DNA of 5,899 nt from Pseudomonadota bacterium. Lineage in GTDB: Bacteria > Pseudomonadota > Gammaproteobacteria > Xanthomonadales > Xanthomonadaceae. The notes beneath the pieces were generated by a model that was not told the origin of the DNA, made no database searches, and saw only the letters and a program-made list of their open reading frames with translations. Of the stretch, positions 1-5,899 are shown in pieces. The stretch's first letter is position 1. The number at the start of each line of letters is the position of its first letter. The DNA is taken from positions 1 to 5,899 of the forward strand of contig JAFAFD010000025.1 of assembly GCA_023423675.1 (NCBI GenBank), written 5' to 3'. The translations under genes were made by a program, and so were the position numbers.

Positions 1-2233
<2,233 letters not shown>

Positions 2234-2249
2234 GAGACCCGAGCACCGC

Positions 2250-5200
2250 ATGGCCATTTCCAAGCACACTCCCGCCCTGTTCAATGAAGGCCTGCCGGAC
2301 CCGCGCCTGCAGCAGTTCCGCATGCGCCGCCTGCAGGTGCACAACTGGGGCACCTTCAACGGCCTGACCGAAGTGCCGATCGCCGAGCGCGGCTTCCTGT
2401 TCGTCGGCCGTTCCGGCTCGGGCAAGTCGACCCTGCTCGATGCGATGTCCGCGCTGCTGACGCCGCCAGCCATCGTCGACTTCAACGCCGCCGCGCGTGA
2501 AGCCGAGCGCAGTGGCCGCGACCGCAACCTGGTGTCCTACGTGCGCGGCGCGTGGGCCGACCAGCAGGACAGCGGCACCGGCGAGATCGCTACCCAGTAC
2601 CTGCGCAAGGGCGCGACCTGGACCGCCCTGGTGCTGGAATACCGCGCCGGCGATGGCCGCGTGGTGTGCCTGGTGCGCCTGCTGTGGATCTCCGGCAACG
2701 GCACCTCGGCCGGCGACGTGCGCAAGCACTACATGATCGCCGAGCGCCCGTTCGACATCGCCAAGGACCTCGGCGGCTTCGACCTGGACCTGCGCAAGCT
2801 GAAGCAGAAGCTGGCCGACATCCACCACTTCGATACGTTCTCCGGCTACGCCGAGCGCTTCCGCCACCTGCTGGGCATCGACAACGAGATGGCGCTGCGC
2901 CTGCTGCACAAGACGCAGTCGGCGAAGAACCTGGGCGACCTCAACGTCTTCCTGCGCGACTTCATGCTGGACACGCCGCGCACCTTCGATGCCGCCGAGC
3001 GCCTGGTCAGTGATTTCGCCGAACTCGACGGTGCGCACCAGGCGGTGGTCACCGCCCGTCGCCAGGTGGAAACCCTGCTGCCGGCGCGTGCGCACTACAC
3101 CGAACTGAAGCACATGCATCGCCAGCGCGGCGATGACGAGACCCTCAAGCTGGGCATCGACAGCTTCCGCGAAAGCCGCCGCCAGCTGCTGATCGAAGCG
3201 CGCCTGCGCGAGATGGACGTGCGCGACCGCGGCCTGCTCGGCGAAGAAGCCCAGCGCCGTGCGGCGCTGGACAACCACACCGAGCGCCTGGCCGAGCTGG
3301 AACTGCAGCGCCGCCAGCAGGGCGGTGAGCGCATCGAGGAACTGGAACGCGAGCAGGGCCGCGCCGAAGCCGAGCGCGACCGCCGCCTGGCCAAGCAGGC
3401 GCAGGCCCGCGAGGCCGCGCGCCACCTGCAGGCCGAACTGCCGGAAGACGCGCACGGGTTCTCCGAACTGGTCGAGCGCGCGCAGAACGAACTGCAGGAC
3501 CGCCAGCGTGCTTCGGCGGCGCTGGACGATGCGATCAGCGAGCGCCTCGGCGGCAAGCGCGACGACGAACGTCGCTTCGGCGAAGTGCGTGGCGAACTGG
3601 AAGCGATGCAGCGCACGCCGTCCAGCATTCCCGCACCGATGCAGAAGCTGCGCGCACGCCTGGCCGAGGAAACCGGCATTTCCGAAGCCTCGCTGCCTTT
3701 CGTCGGCGAACTGATCCAGGTCCGCACCGAGGAGCAGAACTGGCAGGGCGCCATCGAGCGCGTGCTGGGCGGCTTCGCGCAGTCGCTGCTGGTGGACGAC
3801 AAGCACTACAACGAGGTGGCCGACTGGGTGAACCGCACCCACCTCGGCATGCGTTTCACCTACTACCGCGTGCGTCGCAACGACGATGCGTTCGCCCGCG
3901 AACCGTCCGCGCGTTCGCTGCTGCACAAGCTGGAACTGCGCGACCACGCCTTCGAAGGCTGGCTGCGCCGTGAGCTGGGCAAGCGCTTCGATTACGAGTG
4001 CGTCGATGCCAAGCAGCTGCGCAACGTCGACCGCGGCATCACACGCGAAGGCCAGGTCAAGCATCCGGGCGACCGCTTCGAGAAGGATGACCGCAGCGCG
4101 GTGAACGACCGTCGCCGCTGGATCCTCGGTTTCAACAACCGCGACAAGCTCGTCGTGTTCGAGCGCGAAGCGCAGGAACTGGCCAAGCGCATCGCCAGCT
4201 GCGATACCGATATCGCCAGCCTGCGCGGCCAGCGTGACCGCGACAACGAACGCCGCCTGGCCTGCCATGAGCTGATCGGCATCCAGTGGAACGAGATCGA
4301 CGTGGCCGCGCCGCAGCAGCGCCTGGCCGATATCGAAGCCACCCTGCGCGACCTGCGCGAAGGCAACGCCGACCTCGCCCGCCTGGCCAAGCAGATCGAC
4401 GCCGTGCGCGCCGATATCGAGCAGGCCCGCCGTACCTATGAAGACACCCGCGTCGAGCGCGGCCAGCTGGTGCGCGAACGCGACCGCCTGGACCGTGCCC
4501 GCCAGCAGAGCCGCGCCCTGGTGCTGCCGGCGCTGGCCGAAGACCAGGAAGCCGGCCTGGCCGAGCGCCTGCAGGAGCAGGGTCCGCTCAGCCTGGAAAC
4601 GCTGGAGGCGCACATGCGCCAGGTCAGCAACGCGCTGAACGAACAGCTGTCGTCCTCGCAGCAGGACGTCAACCGCGTCGAGAACCTGCTGCTGGGCTGC
4701 TTCCGCCGCTTCATCCAGCAGTGGCCGGAGGAATCGGGCGACTTCACCGTGTCGGTGGCCTCGGCCGAGGATTTCCTCGCCCGCCTGGAACGCCTGGAAC
4801 GCGACGGCCTGCCGCAGCATGAAGAGCGCTTCTTCGACCTGCTGCAGAACCAGAGCAAGAACAACCTGCTGGCCCTGCAGCGCCACAGCGCCGAGGCCCG
4901 CAAGTCGATCGGCCAGCGCCTGGACGAGGTCAACGCCAGCCTGGAACAGGTGCCGTTCAACCGCGGCACCCTGCTGACCATCGAGCTGAGCGACCGCCGC
5001 CTGCCGGAAGTGGGTGAGTTCCACCTGCAGCTGCGCGAGGTGCTGTCGCAGCAGCAGACCGAACAGCGCGAGCTGGCCGAATCGCAGTTCACCGTGCTGC
5101 GCCAGCTGGTCAACCGGCTGGGCTCGCAGGAAGGCGAGGACAAGCGCTGGCGTGAGCTGGTGCTGGACGTGCGCATGCACGTCGAGTTCATCGGCGTGGA

Positions 5201-5630
5201 ACTGGATGCGGAAACGCGCCAGCAGGTCGAGATCTACCGCAGCGGCGCCGGCAAGTCCGGTGGCCAGCGGCAGAAGCTGGCCACCACCTGCCTGGCCGCG
5301 GCACTGCGTTACCAGCTCGGCGGCGCCGACAGCCAGCTGCCCAGCTATGCCGCGGTCGTGCTCGACGAAGCCTTCGACAAGGCCGACAACGAGTTCACCG
5401 CGCTGGCGATGAACATCTTCGACAACTTCGGCTTCCAGATGGTGGTCGCCACCCCGCTGAAGTCGGTGATGACGCTGGAGCCGTTCATCGGCGGCGCCTG
5501 CTTCGTCGAGATCAGCGGCCGCCACGATTCGGGCGTCCTGCTCATCGAGTACGACGAAGAAGGCAAGCGCCTGAAGCTGCCCGAGCGCAGCCGCCAGCAA
5601 GCCAACGAACCGGAAGAAGCCGAGGCCTGA
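2250..5630 (+). CDS. jetC: Wadjet/MksBEF SMC-like ATPase JetC (MukB-like)
   Basis: This 1126-residue SMC-family motor is the JetC/MksB subunit; ATP binding joins two heads and drives DNA loop extrusion. The N-terminal head carries Walker A GRSGSGKST (53-61) after the strand FLFV. Charged coiled coil runs from about 263 to 475. A globular hinge-like middle (about 482-632) opens with LPFVGELIQV and ends with the family-typical RRWILGFNN. A second coiled coil runs from about 633 to 930. The C-terminal head has the ABC signature SGGQ (1003-1006, context GKSGGQRQK), Walker B VVLDE with catalytic Glu1040, and the D-loop-like AFDKAD. There is no CxxC zinc hook in the middle, which argues against Rad50/SbcC despite the common 'SbcC-like' label. 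It is clearly shorter than E. coli MukB and about the length of type I JetC. The Shine-Dalgarno is weak (GAG at 2241-2243, six bases before ATG), so coupling to jetB, 16 nt upstream, is likely. The acidic tail ends EPEEAEA. All ATPase motifs are intact. Confidence 0.93.
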   Translation: MAISKHTPALFNEGLPDPRLQQFRMRRLQVHNWGTFNGLTEVPIAERGFLFVGRSGSGKSTLLDAMSALLTPPAIVDFNAAAREAERSGRDRNLVSYVRGAWADQQDSGTGEIATQYLRKGATWTALVLEYRAGDGRVVCLVRLLWISGNGTSAGDVRKHYMIAERPFDIAKDLGGFDLDLRKLKQKLADIHHFDTFSGYAERFRHLLGIDNEMALRLLHKTQSAKNLGDLNVFLRDFMLDTPRTFDAAERLVSDFAELDGAHQAVVTARRQVETLLPARAHYTELKHMHRQRGDDETLKLGIDSFRESRRQLLIEARLREMDVRDRGLLGEEAQRRAALDNHTERLAELELQRRQQGGERIEELEREQGRAEAERDRRLAKQAQAREAARHLQAELPEDAHGFSELVERAQNELQDRQRASAALDDAISERLGGKRDDERRFGEVRGELEAMQRTPSSIPAPMQKLRARLAEETGISEASLPFVGELIQVRTEEQNWQGAIERVLGGFAQSLLVDDKHYNEVADWVNRTHLGMRFTYYRVRRNDDAFAREPSARSLLHKLELRDHAFEGWLRRELGKRFDYECVDAKQLRNVDRGITREGQVKHPGDRFEKDDRSAVNDRRRWILGFNNRDKLVVFEREAQELAKRIASCDTDIASLRGQRDRDNERRLACHELIGIQWNEIDVAAPQQRLADIEATLRDLREGNADLARLAKQIDAVRADIEQARRTYEDTRVERGQLVRERDRLDRARQQSRALVLPALAEDQEAGLAERLQEQGPLSLETLEAHMRQVSNALNEQLSSSQQDVNRVENLLLGCFRRFIQQWPEESGDFTVSVASAEDFLARLERLERDGLPQHEERFFDLLQNQSKNNLLALQRHSAEARKSIGQRLDEVNASLEQVPFNRGTLLTIELSDRRLPEVGEFHLQLREVLSQQQTEQRELAESQFTVLRQLVNRLGSQEGEDKRWRELVLDVRMHVEFIGVELDAETRQQVEIYRSGAGKSGGQRQKLATTCLAAALRYQLGGADSQLPSYAAVVLDEAFDKADNEFTALAMNIFDNFGFQMVVATPLKSVMTLEPFIGGACFVEISGRHDSGVLLIEYDEEGKRLKLPERSRQQANEPEEAEA

Positions 5631-5640
5631 CCGCCTCGGC
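5619..5640 (+). terminator. Hairpin enclosing the jetC stop codon, possible terminator or mRNA end
   Basis: GCCGAGGC (5619-5626) and GCCTCGGC (5633-5640) form a perfect 8-bp stem with the 6-base loop CTGACC, which contains the jetC TGA. No run of T follows, so it is not a classic intrinsic terminator. It may still act as a weak terminator or protect the 3' end of the transcript. Perfect pairing across a stop codon could also be chance in GC-rich DNA. Confidence 0.35.
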
Positions 5641-5651
5641 CGCAAGGGTAA

Positions 5652-5674
5652 TGCCGGCCAGCGGCCGGCACTAC
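5652..5674 (-). repeat. GTAG-headed palindrome (SMAG-like element 1)
   Basis: On the minus strand the unit starts with GTAG and continues as a perfect 8-bp stem. In plus-strand terms the arms are TGCCGGCC at 5652-5659 and GGCCGGCA at 5663-5670, with the 3-base loop AGC, followed by CTAC. The GTAG head joined to a short-looped palindrome in an intergenic gap after a gene is the style of the SMAG family of REP-like elements in Stenotrophomonas maltophilia. Such elements can stabilise or end transcripts. Confidence 0.75.
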
Positions 5675-5733
5675 CGCGACCGGCAATCCCCTGTAGAGCC
5701 GAGCCATGCTCGGCCGCTCCGCGCGACCGGCAA
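5675..5733 (+). repeat. 12-nt direct repeat flanking SMAG-like element 2
   Basis: CGCGACCGGCAA occurs at 5675-5686 and again at 5722-5733. The copies lie just after element 1 and shortly after element 2. They may be spacer sequence carried with the repeat units, or traces of a duplication. The identity is exact over 12 bases, but in GC-rich DNA this is only moderate evidence of common origin. Confidence 0.45.
5693..5714 (+). repeat. GTAG-headed palindrome (SMAG-like element 2)
   Basis: The unit starts GTAGA and forms a perfect 7-bp stem, GCCGAGC (5698-5704) with GCTCGGC (5708-5714), around the loop CAT. Its stem differs from that of element 1, as expected for a different subfamily. It lies head-to-head with element 1 (GTAG ends facing, 18 nt apart) and opposite in orientation to element 3. 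Confidence 0.75.
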
Positions 5734-5737
5734 CAGC

Positions 5738-5761
5738 GTGTCAACCAAGGTCGGCACCTAC
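5738..5761 (-). repeat. Degenerate GTAG-headed palindrome (SMAG-like element 3)
   Basis: Read on the minus strand the unit begins GTAGGTGCCGACC and then folds back. The arms in plus-strand terms are GTGTCAAC (5738-5745) and GTCGGCAC (5750-5757). Six pairs are Watson-Crick, one is a G-T wobble and one is an A-C mismatch, so this copy has decayed in one arm. With element 2 it makes an inverted pair whose GTAG heads lie at the outer ends, a common SMAG dimer layout. Confidence 0.65.
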
Positions 5762-5846
5762 CAGAAGCCGCGCTGCTCTTGCTCCCAGCTTCCGCGCTCG
5801 CGCAGAGGCCGGGCAGCGGTTGGGTGAGGGCGCATGGCAGGACCGC
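5762..5846. other. Noncoding spacer between repeat groups
   Basis: No credible gene, promoter or RNA gene is seen here. It is GC-rich and includes a small GCGCTCGCGC palindrome-like core near 5793-5802. It separates the SMAG-like cluster from the paired hairpins at the right edge and may be part of a larger composite intergenic repeat. Confidence 0.5.
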
Positions 5847-5885
5847 GAGCGCCATGGATGGCGCTCACGAGCCCCCATGGATGGG
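5847..5885. repeat. Paired hairpin repeat of a second family
   Basis: Two hairpins share the core CCATGGATGG (5852-5861 and 5875-5884). The first is a perfect 9-bp inverted repeat, GAGCGCCAT with ATGGCGCTC, around GG (5847-5866). The second pairs CCCAT with ATGGG around GG (5874-5885). The pattern and the downstream GGCGTGTCC resemble a frequent intergenic repeat of Stenotrophomonas and Xanthomonas genomes, as I recall it. It lacks the GTAG head and so is distinct from the SMAG-like units. The element may continue past the window edge. Confidence 0.6.
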
Positions 5886-5899
5886 TTCACGGCGTGTCC

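Noticed and set aside
5241..5270. Apparent second P-loop (SGAGKSGG) near the C-terminus of JetC
   Set aside because: The glycine expected five residues before the GKS glycine is a tyrosine (Tyr996), and the segment continues into SGGQRQK. It is the ABC signature of the C-terminal head, not a Walker A.
2250..5630. Rad50/SbcC DNA repair nuclease ATPase
   Set aside because: There is no CxxC zinc hook in the middle of the coiled coil and no SbcD/Mre11 neighbour. The flanking DUF3375 and DUF4194 genes and the hinge-like middle fit JetC/MksB instead.
5652..5885. CRISPR-like array in the downstream repeats
   Set aside because: The units are unlike each other, palindromic and in mixed orientation, and are not separated by regular unique spacers. 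No cas gene is present.

Overview
This window is GC-rich (roughly two thirds G+C by eye) with strong G/C preference at third codon positions. It ends in short GTAG-headed palindromes that match my memory of the SMAG repeats of Stenotrophomonas maltophilia. The best guess for the source is a Stenotrophomonas chromosome or a close Xanthomonadaceae relative. That assignment rests on repeat style and codon use, not on a database match.

Nearly the whole window is one plus-strand operon of three tightly packed genes: a DUF3375 protein (76-1545), a DUF4194 protein (1532-2233) and an SMC-like ATPase (2250-5630). The first two overlap by 14 nt and the last two are 16 nt apart. Together they form the JetA-JetB-JetC set of a Wadjet (MksBEF / EptABC type) system. 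This is a MukBEF-like condensin: JetA is the MukF-like kleisin, JetB the MukE-like winged-helix partner and JetC the MukB-like motor. In characterised Wadjet systems the complex extrudes DNA loops on small circular plasmids, and a fourth protein, JetD, cuts them. JetC here keeps an intact Walker A, ABC signature and Walker B, plus a hinge-like middle flanked by coiled coils, so it looks functional.

The most notable point is that jetD, which normally follows jetC in type I operons, is not in the window. The 269 bases after jetC hold no credible gene. They contain a perfect hairpin built around the jetC stop codon, three GTAG-type palindromes and a second family of paired hairpins at the right edge. 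Either jetD lies outside the window (beyond the repeats, or upstream of jetA), or this is a nuclease-less JetABC/MksBEF condensin.

The 75 bases before jetA show no clear promoter or Shine-Dalgarno site. The jetA start codon sits in an ATGA overlap with a frame open to the left edge, so an upstream co-transcribed gene is possible but unproven.
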